A DNA stretch of 64,000 nt from Endomychus coccineus. Its lineage: Eukaryota > Arthropoda > Insecta > Coleoptera > Endomychidae. Every line of letters starts with the position of its first letter. Position 1 is the stretch's first letter. Made by a program: the position numbers and the translations under genes. Below are positions 22,620 to 33,392 of the stretch, one piece after another. A model generated the notes under the pieces. That model was not told the origin of the DNA. It was given only the letters and a program-made list of their open reading frames with translations, and made no database searches. Location of the stretch: positions 13,879,631 to 13,943,630 of the forward strand of contig OY294070.1 in NCBI GenBank assembly GCA_958510875.1. The letters run 5' to 3'.

Positions 22620-24640
22620 AAATGCCGGATTGATGGATAAAACAAATGAATGAAATGTTTGATTTGTTGTTTTATGTGTGCACTGCCTACTACTGTCCGA
22701 TTGAAATGTTAGTTTTTGTTCAGTGATTGATATATTTTTTAATGGTCTTGTTTTATACCCGCTTCATTTGTTTCGTTGGGCCCGTGTTTGTATTTTAAAC
22801 TCAGGTAGGCCGTGTATAAGTTTGACTAATATTAGCTATTTGTATCGATGAATTTTCATTTGTTGTGCAATTCAAATTTCAATTCGATTCATTCAGCCTG
22901 TTTTTTATCCTTTATACTTCCAAAATAGCAGCAGGAAGATTCAACTTTGATTACACATTCATCTAAGATATGAAATTGAAATTGGAACCGAAACTCAAGC
23001 TTGATTTTTTACTCCAGGGAAGCGGAAAAATTAATTTTAAGCAAAGATTATTTTCAGGCAAATCATTAATAAATAAAAAGAATACTAAACGACCAAGGTC
23101 ATAGTCCTAAGTTACACCTGATTTGGCTATAAATGTATTCGATCTCTGTTCATGATATTGCACAAACTGTGTTCACTTAAAATTTACCTGAGACCTTGAC
23201 CGGTCCCCGAAATAAAATTGTGACTAATATCATGCCGTCCAAATAGATTAAGTACCACTCCTCTGAAACAGAGAATTTCTAGTTTATTTAATATAATGTT
23301 ATGTTCAAACCATTGAGTATATTGATGGAAATTAAGAAAAATACCTAAGGGGATCAACGTATCGTTGAAGTAACCGCTACGCCCTACGTTTTGCAACTGC
23401 TTTTATCATAATAGCAAGTCAAATGCTTCAGGTCATTCTCTGATTTTCACCATCAATTAAATCAGTTGACCAAACATCGAAATAAGCATTATTAGACGAT
23501 TAAGATCAATTTATTCTAGGAAATAATTTTTTATAATTATAATTGTGATAGTCTTATATATTCGTGATCAGACTTAACGAGTTCTCTGGTTGAAGAGTTT
23601 TTAAATTTGCTCGAATACATCCTTACGAGCTAGAAAGAGAGAGAGAGAAAAGAAAGAGAATACGATTGTATCTGATATTAAATCTAACGACACACACATA
23701 CACAGGTTGTATTGTTTCCTGTACGTATCTTCGTGGCAGTCATTTGTTTCGGTTGGCCGATGTTTTGCGATTCGTGAAGATACCACGTCTTTTTAATATA
23801 CGATAATAACGACTGGAGCAATAAACGACCAAAGTGTTGGAACTAACGCAAAACGCATATTGTACAATTGAAAGAAGAATATATCAGAGAGCTCTCACAC
23901 GATTCTAGACATTGGAATTCTTTTTCTCGTGAAAAATATTGAGCGCGCCCCGTTTTGTTTTTTAAGCGAAAACATTTTTTTGGAGAGAAATCAAAATACA
24001 CTATTTACATTTCCCGTACAACAATTATCGCATTGCACACATTTTCGAAAAATTGTACCTTTCAACATCGGCGTAGGTAGAGGGGGCAGGGGTGGCCATG
24101 CACTACCGCCTCCACCCCTGAAACCTGCGATCTAATGTACCTATCTAATTTGAAAATATCTATTTACAGCGACAACTCCACCTCAAACAATTATCGTTAC
24201 AGTCGAAACATTAGAAAAATATCTATTCTCGTAAAATGATTGAAAACCAATACAAATGGGTTAATATTCTGTGTTTTCTAGTGCTCGATCACTAATTTAG
24301 CCAGTGGTCGCCTTGACATTAATCAGTGAATAGTCACTTTTTCATTTTAAGAAAGTATAAAAAAATTCAATCCCCAGTCGAAAGTTATGCAGATCCAAAT
24401 TACAAAAATTTCAATTTAAAATCGAAATAAATGCCCACGATTCAAAAGATCGTTTAAAGCTATTCTACGTTCAATAAACCATGGATAAGGAAAATTTTTG
24501 TTTTTGCACAAATATCACAACCAATAAATTTATTTACCTTAGAATATCGAGGAAAAATAATTGTCCCTTAGTAATAACACTAGAGGTTAAATAATTTCCG
24601 GATTTGAATCTAACGTAGGGTATTTGGTAAAAAAATTTTG
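22620..24640. other. Intergenic DNA, no gene seen
   Basis: A GA-rich microsatellite lies at about 23632-23660. No coding or RNA feature can be supported. Confidence 0.45.
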
Positions 24641-24699
24641 CACGTTCTTGCAATTTAATTGATATAAGTATTGAAATATTATCTATAAACGTCACTCAA

Positions 24700-25860
24700 C
24701 GCTATAAATAGAGGCGTTGAATGACATTCAATGTGAAATTGGAACAAAAAATTTTTTAGTCGTGGTCAGTCTTGGTTAGATTACAGTTCGGGCAAAACAG
24801 AGGGCAAGATGAGTCGCTTTGGTCAAGAAAATATCAAAGTTATTCGGTACGAAACTCAGCACTTAACACCTACAAGTACTAGGAAATCCAAACTAAGTGC
24901 TTGGAAGCAGTTGTTTGGAAAAGGCATATGATTTTGATAGGGCAGACATATCCTAAGGAGAACTGGCATTAATTATGGACGATTATGTCTTTAATATGGG
25001 TAAGAAAAATTCAGAAAATTACAAGAGTGTTGTCAAAATATTATGGAATTCTGCTGCCAAACAACTTCTACATCATTTTTATGATAAATAGAAACGCAAA
25101 TTTGACATTTTTTCGGAGGTAGAATTTACAAACGCGAGGTCTGCAAGAAACGCTTAACGTCGACAGTTGCAACGTAACCCATTAGAAAGGAAAGCAAGTG
25201 CTTCGGCTTCATCACTTACAGAATTACTGAAAATAATTAAACTTTGGGATCAAGACACCCCCGAAGGTCTTCAGACAATTTTCTTATATTTCTGCTTATG
25301 AACTGATCTGTAGAAGTGAAGAAGGGGCTTCAGCCTGTATTTTGAGGTTGAAATAGATCATCGAGGAAATTTGGTTGAATTGAGTACAACACAATTTTTC
25401 TACTACTGCTCAAGGGGGATCAAAGAATTGGGCAGATAGTAAGTGATTAAAATAACGAACGCTATCAATCCGGACATGTGTCCAGTTAAGCTACTAAAAA
25501 ATGAATGAGCAAACCAACCGTTTGTATCAAACCACCAATCTAGATTGGAAACATGAAAACTATCTTCTTTGTCTAATCTAAATTGGCAGCATCATCAATT
25601 GGAATTGATATTAAAAAGATAAACATTTAGAATCAAGCCGCAAGAGCCACGACTGTATCAAAATAGGCGTAAACTGGATATGGCTAACAACAATTAATAA
25701 AGATCACAGGTCATGGAAATAGCCAATCGATCAAATCATTTTTGCAGTTAGATTCACACCACCATCAGGAAATAGTTGAAGCAATGAGATCTACTAGACT
25801 ACTAACCTTAGTCAAGAACCTCAAAAGCAAGAATAAAGTCCAGTCAACTTGATACAGTGA
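24700..25860 (+). pseudogene. Crypton-type tyrosine recombinase (KIAA1958/DUF3504-like), decayed
   Basis: From the ATG at 24810 the plus strand holds successive pieces, in shifting frames, of a tyrosine recombinase-like protein: SRFGQENIKVIR..STRKSKLSAWKQ, NYKSVVKILWNSAAKQLLHHFYDK, EVEFTNARSARNA..RRQLQRNPLERKASA, LLKIIKLWDQDTPEGLQ, IEYNTIF..STTAQGGSKNWADSK, NPDMCPVKLLK and finally LIKITGHGNSQSIKSFLQLD followed by SHHHQEIVEAMRST. The GH of ITGHGN would be the conserved Gly-His of the recombinase C-terminal box, and the Y expected after it is F here. TATAAA lies at 24703. The family is known from Cryptons and domesticated relatives; the assignment is by recognition. Multiple stops and frameshifts. 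Confidence 0.65.
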
Positions 25861-26360
25861 ACAATAATTGTGTATTTCATATCACCAACAAGTATAATAG
25901 ATATTATTTCTTAAAAAAATATGGATAATCATAAAAAAAAAGAATTCATTTGTGACAGAATAAAGTTTAGTAATAATTTTAATACTAATTATTATTATAT
26001 TATATATTGAAGAAATTATATTCATTTGATATTGATATTAATGTTTAATTCTCACAATCCATTTTTTTGTGTAGATTCGTACTACCATGTTTCGAGGTCA
26101 ATTATTACTCCTCATCCTCAGGTATATATAAAGTATGGATTCAATATACAAAATTATAACCATATGACTTCATTCTTAGATGATTAAGTAAATACGTAAA
26201 ATTTCATTTTTTGATTTATATGATATATATGTTGAGCAATTGAAATAGCTTACTGAATTTAAAGTAAAAAATACAATATAAATAAGAGCTAGCCGGAAAA
26301 TGATATTAAAAAAGTAAAAAGAATCATCAATTCATTGAAATCTTAATATAATAAATAATA
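25860..26360. other. AT-rich DNA, possibly a decayed LTR
   Basis: A TATATAAAG box lies at about 26124 upstream of the primer-binding site at 26433. No second copy of an LTR is visible in this window, so this is only a suggestion. Confidence 0.3.
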
Positions 26361-26369
26361 ATAAGAAAT

Positions 26370-26388
26370 TGGCACTCCAACGTGGAGC
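26370..26388 (+). other. Degenerate duplicate of the tRNA-Lys primer-binding site
   Basis: TGGCACTCCAACGTGGAGC is the neighbouring motif to the perfect site at 26433 and differs by a few bases. The two lie 63 bp apart. Confidence 0.45.
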
Positions 26389-26432
26389 TAATTGTATCAA
26401 TTGCTTGTAAAAGTGGGACTGTTTGTAATAAT

Positions 26433-26450
26433 TGGCGCCCAACGTGGGGC
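26433..26450 (+). other. LTR-retroelement primer-binding site, tRNA-Lys(CUU) type
   Basis: TGGCGCCCAACGTGGGGC is the exact complement of the last 18 bases, with CCA, of the standard animal tRNA-Lys(CUU). This is the primer-binding site of many gypsy-type elements and retroviruses. It marks the junction between an LTR (upstream, up to about 26432) and an internal region downstream. Downstream I recognise no gag or pol down to 27650, so the element is otherwise decayed. Confidence 0.7.
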
Positions 26451-26459
26451 GTATTATAA

Positions 26460-27680
26460 TAATCTTTAGGCCGTTATTAATAATATATATGTTTGTTGAA
26501 CTAATATTCAATATAATTTAGACATCAATTATTATTCTTATTATTTTTTTGTTTCCAACTCCTACTGATCACATGGAAGTTGTTGAGAGCTTGAAAGACG
26601 AATCTAAAAGTGTAGAAACGTATATACATATGTAACAATGAGGTAGGAAACAATTATGCAGCAAAGAAATATTGAATACAATGAAGAGTACTTCACCACG
26701 TGATAAAGGAGAACCATTCCATCAACCCTTTCAAAATTCGGATGCTATAATAACAATAATTGAACCAAAAAATCACCCCAGCTGCCAAATGTATTAGAAT
26801 TTACGTTTCTCCGAAGGGCGATTTCACTCTTAATGTGTCTCTTTAAACAGGGCAGTTAAAACAAAAGCAGAAGGGGTAGAGAAAACCCGCATCTTTCCTG
26901 GCACGCAGAACCGGACCGTCAAAATGGAATAATGATAGATAGATGTCCACCGTATCGAGGCAAAATTGACCATTTCCAACAAGCTATGTTCTATACTTTA
27001 TCAGCGCAAATTTATAATACTCGTTTTGAGTTTGAAGAAAAACGCAATTCACACTTTTAAACTGTAATTGTTATTTTTGGCACCATTAGAAACAAGCTAT
27101 CCACAGTTTTTTCAAATTTCTGACCCAATATTAAATAATTTTTATTATGAACAATAGTTCATATATTATTATCAGAGAACAGTTGAAATGACATTGATGG
27201 AAATCAAAAGGCAGGAGTTATTTAGCAAAGTGCCCTTTGTTGACAACTAGACCTAAACAGCTGAATGTTGCACTGACATTTACATAGAATTCCTGAATAT
27301 CCAAAAAATTTGATTTGATCTATAGATTACTCTTTTAATTCGAAGGAACCGATAATAGATTGCGAATGGTTAAAAGCAGATCTAAAGCAATTAACATTAT
27401 TATCAATAATAATACAGTTTACATTTATATTATTTATATATTGCTCAGGAGAACTTTCAAAATTATTGAGACAGAATCAACTTTACTGTAATGATACTAC
27501 AGAGTACGTAATTCTTCTTATAAAGTCTGCAGCACTATGTGTTCGTCTTTGATACCACAGAGTAATCTATTCAATATAACCATGTGATGTAGTGTGGCGT
27601 CATTGAAATCTTTCAACAAGAATTTCAGACACTTCCGCAGGTTAAATAATTGCTTATGATACGCTTTCTCATCCAGAGCC
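26460..27680. other. Decayed DNA downstream of the primer-binding site
   Basis: Expected to hold gag of a gypsy-like element, but only short open stretches with no diagnostic motif are present. Confidence 0.35.
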
Positions 27681-27689
27681 CCTAAACCA

Positions 27690-28235
27690 TCTAATGAAGA
27701 CTTTGAAATGGCGATCTGATAATCTAGTACAGTTTAATGCAACCAATACTCAAGCTTGCGTTTTCTCCAGGGAGGCGGATCCCACAATCCCTAATATGAT
27801 GATGTCAGTTACAACTATTCCTATGAAGTCTTCAGTATCCATGCTCGGAATCACCACCAACAGCACCCTCTCATGGTATGATCATGTGAAGTCCATTGAG
27901 AAAACTGCTTCACAAAAACTTGTGTGCCAAGAGCTAGTGTACATCCCAGCAGCTCCTCATAATCTACAAAGCACAAATTCGACCTGTCATGGAGTACTAA
28001 CCACATGTTTGGAGTTCGGTTCTCAAACATATGCTTAAGCTCTTGGATTCTATCCAGGAGAGCTATTCGTCTGATTGATGATCACACTTACACTACATTG
28101 ACCTCTCTAGAAAATTGTAGAAAGGTGAGAGATCTTTCCCTTTTCTATAGATATTTCCACGATCGGTGTTCATCAGCATAAGAGCTTCCAGATAGATGGA
28201 CTAGTCTTCAAGAAAACTTAACAACATTCCACCAA
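27690..28235 (+). pseudogene. Jockey-clade LINE, C-terminal region of ORF2
   Basis: The 27694-28038 frame encodes DNLVQFNATNTQACVFSRE ... SVSMLGITTNSTLSWYDHVKSIEKTASQKL ... PAAPHNLQSTNST...CLEFGSQTYA, the region after the RT palm (NLVxFN...K/TQxCxFS, LGI....LSW..H). After a frame change 28062-28230 continues with IDDHTYTTLTSLENCRKVRDLSLFYRYFHDRCSSA, the LxxRR/LCVFYRI block. Same family as the minus-strand copy at 31990-32760. Degenerate. Confidence 0.75.
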
Positions 28236-28527
28236 TAGCTCACACGATCTCCTTCGAACATTATAGATGTCCCTCTCGTGTAGTAGGAGTAATAAAAAAA
28301 AATTATAACCCGAAAAACTCCTGTCATAATGATTCAATACAATATTAAAGTTCTATTTGATGAACTGAAGATGGCTGTAAAAAGTGCCACTTGCAAAGAA
28401 GCCACCGCACATCAAAACAATACAGTTCATATTTTCATCATTTTGGAGCAAAATTTCAAATCCGCTAGACCAATAGGAACGATGCAATGATCTTCACAGT
28501 TTCTTGATTTTGTTTGGGTCCGGTTGA

Positions 28528-28795
28528 AACCCTTTATGAACCTGTAGCATCCCATAAGGTAGTGTGAGAGTCCCTGAGTCTGAATTTAAACACAAAGATA
28601 TACAGACTAAACACTCCACCTCGGATGATAGGCTTGATTCTGCAACCAGGGCAGTCTCGATGTCACTATTGTATTTTACCACACCACTTTCTCGGACCAT
28701 CGGAAAAGTTCCGCCGACGCTGAGATTCGAACTCGCGACGGGAAGCCACGGTGATTAGAACATCGATGCTTCTACCACTGAGCTATCTGCCCCCC
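28528..28795 (-). mobile_element. tRNA-derived SINE
   Basis: On the minus strand the first 78 bases (28718-28795) read like a tRNA: GGCAGATAGCTCAGTGGTAGAAG carries the A box TAGCTCAGTGGTAGA and GAGTTCGAATCTC carries the B box. The tRNA-like head is followed by about 190 bases of unrelated tail down to about 28528, so it is a SINE rather than a tRNA gene. Polymerase III would start near 28795. The plus-strand open frame 28564-28758 is a shadow of it. Confidence 0.65.
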
Positions 28796-28799
28796 ACAG

Positions 28800-30220
28800 T
28801 GGGTTACATATGCACATATGGTCATGCAGACTCATGTCAAAAATAGTTTATTCCGAAAAGCTCAAAAATGATGTTTCCGCGAAATTCCGGGAAATAAAAA
28901 TCGTTGCTTAATTTGCAAATGGTTCTATACGTTTTTCTTGATTTCCCAAAATTTACGTCTGACCAATAAAGTTAGCTTCTAATCTGGCCTACTCAATTGA
29001 TCATAAAATCATAAAATCAAAAGTAAAATATTAATTTTTATCATGTTCCCTAATGTGCATATCATTGATATTAGAGTTTATTGATTTTAGTAGAAAAATA
29101 ACCAATTGAAAGTACCCTGGGTTTCTACAACCGGTTCGAAACTAGATGTGTAAACCGGTGTCAATTGATTCATCGTGAAAAACTTACGAAATACGTCCCT
29201 GCTTGAGCCCCCTGAGAATTAACTTCGTTTTCTCGATCACCAATAGATCCTAAAGGGTTGAAACGAGACGCAGCTAGTCTCGGATAACGGTGTACAAAAC
29301 GGCGGTCTTGAGTTCTTTAGCAAGAGACACATGTGCTAAAAAAGGGACTTAACGTCAATGATCTCTGGAATTATTTAGGGAAAACAGAAGAGGGTGCCCT
29401 AACAGATATCGGTAAAAGCAGATAAAGGGTTGAATTTTAACTGGCTGTACAGTCTTAATTTATTGTCGTACTCCACTTTCTAATTAACAAAGAAATTACT
29501 TATTACCTAATTAGGATATTGCGACATAAATTTGGTAGCAGATAACACTCTTTCTTCTCGATATTTGCGGTTGATAACATTGGCTATTGTTGCGACAATA
29601 TTATGTGGAAGCAGCAATCGAAACGTTCCTGGTTTGTACGAGGTATTTTAAATATGACATCCTATGACACAGGTTTCAATCAACAGATTGGAGAGACATC
29701 CGACATATTTACTTCCTTTTTTGAAATATTATCTGAATTATGCAATGATTTACGGTTTCAACATGTAGATATTCCCAGTTTCAAAGGAATTTGGCAGCTG
29801 CTAGTACTTGCTCAGCAAAATATGTTTATAGAAAGCAATAAACCTTTAAAATCCGATTTTTTTAAATACTTTGACTACACGAGAGGGAAACCTATAATGT
29901 TAAAAGAACATCATGTTGGCCAGCAGTGGAATGTAATGTTTGGTGGTTATAGGCATAGGGAAAAAGCTGACTAGGTTAAGAGTTTTACAACCTCGCTATT
30001 TGATGGAAAAATTATGTCTGGTAGGAATAAGTTCGGCAGGTCCCGAGCTTGACAGTGAAGTGGTGACTAATAGTCCAGTCAATAAGCCGGGAAATACTGT
30101 GTAATATGGAAAAGTTGGGAAACAGCTCGGATTTGAAAATTTTTTGATGCAATGGGTTCTGTGAACCCTCAAGATCATTCGTTACCACTAAAATCACACC
30201 CCGAAGGCAATGGGCAATTT
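28800..30220. other. Intergenic DNA with one unassigned open frame
   Basis: A plus-strand frame at 29603-29974 (123 codons) starts WKQQSKRSWFVRG and has a protein-like composition but I recognise no family. Downstream, frame-broken DNA at 29930-30200 also looks partly coding-like. It may be the relic of an element or gene. Confidence 0.3.
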
Positions 30221-30224
30221 GAGT

Positions 30225-30690
30225 CAAATTTTGGGGCAACTAAAAAAAATTCTCAAAATGGTCCAGAGTGGAGGAATCGGCTCGAAAATATCTAATAGGA
30301 GATTTTTGTGGTCGCTGATCACGAATATGACATCTAAAAAGTCACCATATGCACCTGGGGCACAGAAAACTTGGTCATAGAGGTCATCTCCAGGAATTCA
30401 ACAAAATTTTCCATCTTAAAGTCTCCAAATGTCTCACTAGGGGGATTTTTGGGTATGCTGAGCACGAATATGAAGTCTAGAAATTCCTCACATGCACCTG
30501 GGACACAGGACGACGACGTCGTGAAGGTCATCTCCAGGAATTCGACAAAATTTACATCCTAGAGTCTCCAAATTTGTCATTCGGGGGTTTTCGGGGTCGC
30601 TGAGCACGAATATGATGTCTAGAAATTCCTCACATGCACCTGGGGCATGTGAGGAATTTTTAGACATCATATTCTTGGACAACAAAAAGT
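30225..30690 (+). repeat. 143-bp satellite, three units plus a terminal inverted jump
   Basis: The phrase GCACCTGGGG/A recurs at 30351, 30494 and 30636, giving periods of 143 and 142 bp. Each unit carries GGTCATCTCCAGGAATTC, GTCTCCAAAT, GGGGGTTTT, CTGAGCACGAATATGA and TCTAGAAATTCCTCACAT. At 30648 the sequence turns back on itself: GCATGTGAGGAATTTTTAGACATCATATTC (30645-30674) is the reverse complement of 30609-30638, a hairpin. Reverse-oriented copies lie at 31770-31990. Confidence 0.7.
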
Positions 30691-30791
30691 TTTACTTAAG
30701 AATTTTTCAGACGTTACATACGAATTTTATTCTTATTATTAGATTAAAAATTATTTAAATGGAAATGAATACAGAAAATGACATTTATATA

Positions 30792-31722
30792 CAGGGTGAG
30801 TCAGTTTTTTAAAGACAAACTTGACAGGAGATAGAACAGATGTTTTTAAAGAGAAAAGTTATCATAAACATATGTCGTAGAAGGCTTCGTTTTCGAGATA
30901 CGGGGGATTTGAAATTGAAAAAAAAATTTCGTTTTTTGCAAATTTCTCCGGAACTGTTTATCGTACAGAAAACAGCTCTTGTGAGCATTCTTTACTCATA
31001 GTAAGCTATGTTCTGTGCGGTGAAAAATTTTTTTTTAGTCATAATTGGTGAAGATTTTGAAGGGGTAGTGGGTGTTTTTCTCCCCAACTTCTACGCCACT
31101 GAAAAAAGTACGGTTTTGAGACAACCATTTGAACCGCCAATGTTTTCTACACAAAAAAGGTAGTTGGGCATAAGCTCTAAAGTTGACCCTTTTCGAGACA
31201 AATCAATTTTTATGTTGAAAAACATGGTCAATCCTTTGGTTTTGTTACTTGTTCAACTTTTGAATAAATTTTGTTTAATTAGTAGGAATTGAACATGTTT
31301 TTCAACATAAGAGTTGATGTTTTCGAGAAAACTTTTGAGCTCATGACCAATTACCTTTTTCGTGTAGAAAACATTGACGGTTCAAATGGTTGTCTCAAAA
31401 CCGTACTTTTTCCAGTGGCGTAGAAGTTGGGGAGAAAAACACTCACTACCCCTTCAAAATCTTCACCAATTAAGAGTAAAAACTTTCTTTTTATCACACA
31501 GAACATAGCTTACTATGAGTAGAAAATGCTCACAAAAGCTGTTTTTTGTACGATAAACGGTTCCGGAGATATTCGCAAAAAACGAATTTTTTTTTTCAAT
31601 TTCAACACCCTGCACCTCGAAAACGAAGCCTTCTATGACATATGTTTATAGAAACTCTTCTTCTTAAAAACACTTGTTCTATCTCCTGTTGCTGTTTGTA
31701 TACAAAAAACAGACTCACCCCG
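30792..31722. mobile_element. 931-bp foldback element with very long TIRs
   Basis: Left end TA-CAGGGTGAGTCAG and right end CTGACTCACCCCG-TA: both abut TA (30790-30791, 31723-31724), the Tc1/mariner-type duplication. The two halves are reverse complements over almost their entire length, for example TGTAGAAAACATTGACGGTTC in the right half is the complement of GAACCGCCAATGTTTTCTACA in the left half, and TCCAGTGGCGTAGAAGTTGGGG of CCCCAACTTCTACGCCACTGAA. No coding capacity. It is a non-autonomous foldback/MITE-like element. Confidence 0.8.
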
Positions 31723-31764
31723 TATAAAACTTACCTTTAATAAAAATTGTTTTCAGAACAACCC

Positions 31765-31990
31765 CAAAAACCCCCGAGTGACAAATTTGAAGTTTGGTGG
31801 AGACCTTCACGACGTCGTCGTCCTGCGCCCCAAGTGCATGTGAGGAATTTCTAGACATCATATTCGTGATCAGCGACCCCAAAAACCTCCCAGTAGATTT
31901 TTTTGAGCCGATTCCTTCACTCTGAACCATTTTGTGATTTTTTTTTAATTGCCCCAAAATTTTACTCATCTTTGGGGGTATAGGTCGAGG
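31765..31990 (-). repeat. Satellite in inverted orientation
   Basis: It is the reverse complement of the 30225-30690 satellite: CTAGACATCATATTCGTGATCAGCGACCCC, ACGACGTCGTCGTCCTGCG and TTTGAGCCGATTCCTTCACTCTGAACCATTTTG all have complements in the left array. With the foldback between them the two arrays form a nested inverted structure of about 1.7 kb. Confidence 0.65.
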
Positions 31991-32760
31991 TCGTCTAGTC
32001 GTCCGATCTGGAATCACTCGTTTTGGAACAACAGACGAGATTTCTGATGAACACCAACCACAGAAATATCTATAGAAAAGGGAGATATCTCCCACCGTTC
32101 TACGATGTTCTAGAGAGGTCAATAAGCTCTCAAGTGTGACACCATCGATAAAACGAATGGATCTCCTCTAGATAGAATCCGAAAGCTTCAGGGTACGTTT
32201 GGGAACCGAACTCCAAACATGTGAACACTACTCCAGGACAGCTCGAATCTGTGCTTTGTGAATTATGAGGAGCTGCTAGTAGCTCTTGACACGGAATAGA
32301 AAACCTAGTTTTTGTGGAGCAGTTTTCACAATGGACCTCACATGATAGTCCCATGAGAGGGTGCTGTTGGTGGTGATCTCGAGCAATGTTATGGAAGACT
32401 TCGTAGGAATAGTTGTACCTGACATCGTCATATTAGGGATTGTGGATTCCGCCCTCCTGGAGAAGACACAAGCCTGAATTCTGGTTGCATTCAATCAATC
32501 AATCGAGTTAACCTGTCCCTGTTCCACTCTTCTGGTTTCACCATCATCTGCAAAGCTGGGGACATGACAGGTGGTCATTTCCAGCAGATCGTTGATATGG
32601 AGCAGAAACAAAGTTGGTGATAAGACAGATCCTCGTGGAACACCATTGTGTATCGGAGGATACTCCGACAACCACCACAAGTTGAGGCGGAACCATATGA
32701 CGGAAGTTTCCCAAGAATGCTCTGGTGACAGACAAATGCTGTGGAAATATCCAATCATAC
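31975..32760 (-). pseudogene. Jockey-clade LINE, RT palm to C-terminus, degraded
   Basis: Reading leftwards from 32760: GVPRGSVLSPTLFLLHINDLLEM with ADDGE (the catalytic box F/YADD altered to FADDGE context), then QACVFSRRAESTIPNM...LLEITTNSTLSWDYHVRSIVKTAPQKLGFLFR, then AAPHNSQSTDSSC...CLEFGSQTYPEAFGF, then SLEHRRTVGDISLFYRYFCGWCSSE. The order fits Jockey ORF2 and mirrors the plus-strand copy at 27.7 kb. Four frames are used, so several frameshifts. Confidence 0.75.
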
Positions 32761-32980
32761 GGCTAGAGATTGCATACCATCGATGAATGTTAGTTCGGTT
32801 CGGACGTTACTATCAGTTTATCACTATGATCACTGTAAAATAAAGAGCTGTAGCCGACATTCAGAATTTGAAGACGAGCAGTAGAACTAGATGCTGAGAA
32901 ATCAAATTTCTAAAATGTTCCTCTCTATTACTGGAATTTTCACCATTTGATGAGATATTGAAATTACTGTAAGAACTATT

Positions 32981-33298
32981 TCATCGATGATCAGCTGTAT
33001 CTCCGAGATAATTTTGGATGGTGTATAAAAACGACTGTCGGAGGATTTGGGAATTGGATGAAGAAGTTATTGGCACAGTTACGGAATTGATGGCAGATTG
33101 ACTTTGGGTAGAGTGTCTTATAGTTCCGTTATCGTATCGCCATCGTATGAGACATTCAGATACAGGAGTAGAACTTATAATTTTCTTCTCCATAAGTGAA
33201 GCGCATATTTGGATGCAATGAATCCAACTGACTTGAGAGATAAAAAGATTCTCACGACCATATTCCAGTGTTACATATGTGTCGTCAACCTGAACCAA
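32981..33298 (-). pseudogene. Coding-like open frame, family unknown
   Basis: The 105-codon minus-strand frame begins VQVDDTYVTLEYGRENLFIS and is rich in Ser/Ile/Gln with a protein-like composition. The upstream sequence shows no clear start site or splice signals that I can confirm. It could be a decayed gene or a chance frame; no function is proposed. Confidence 0.25.
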
Positions 33299-33392
33299 TC
33301 TTCCTTGAATATGTCGCTAGAGCAAACAAAAATTCGCCCGGAATCTTGATTTTCGGGGACGTGGCTTCCAACCAATGTTAAAGCTTCACTAA

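Noticed and set aside
23632..23660. GA microsatellite as a promoter element
   Set aside because: Simple repeat with no adjacent gene.
24703..24708. TATAAA as the promoter of the Crypton-type gene
   Set aside because: No initiator at the expected 30 bp; it may be chance in AT-rich DNA.
28718..28795. Functional tRNA gene
   Set aside because: A and B boxes are present, but the acceptor stem does not close and the sequence continues into a SINE body.
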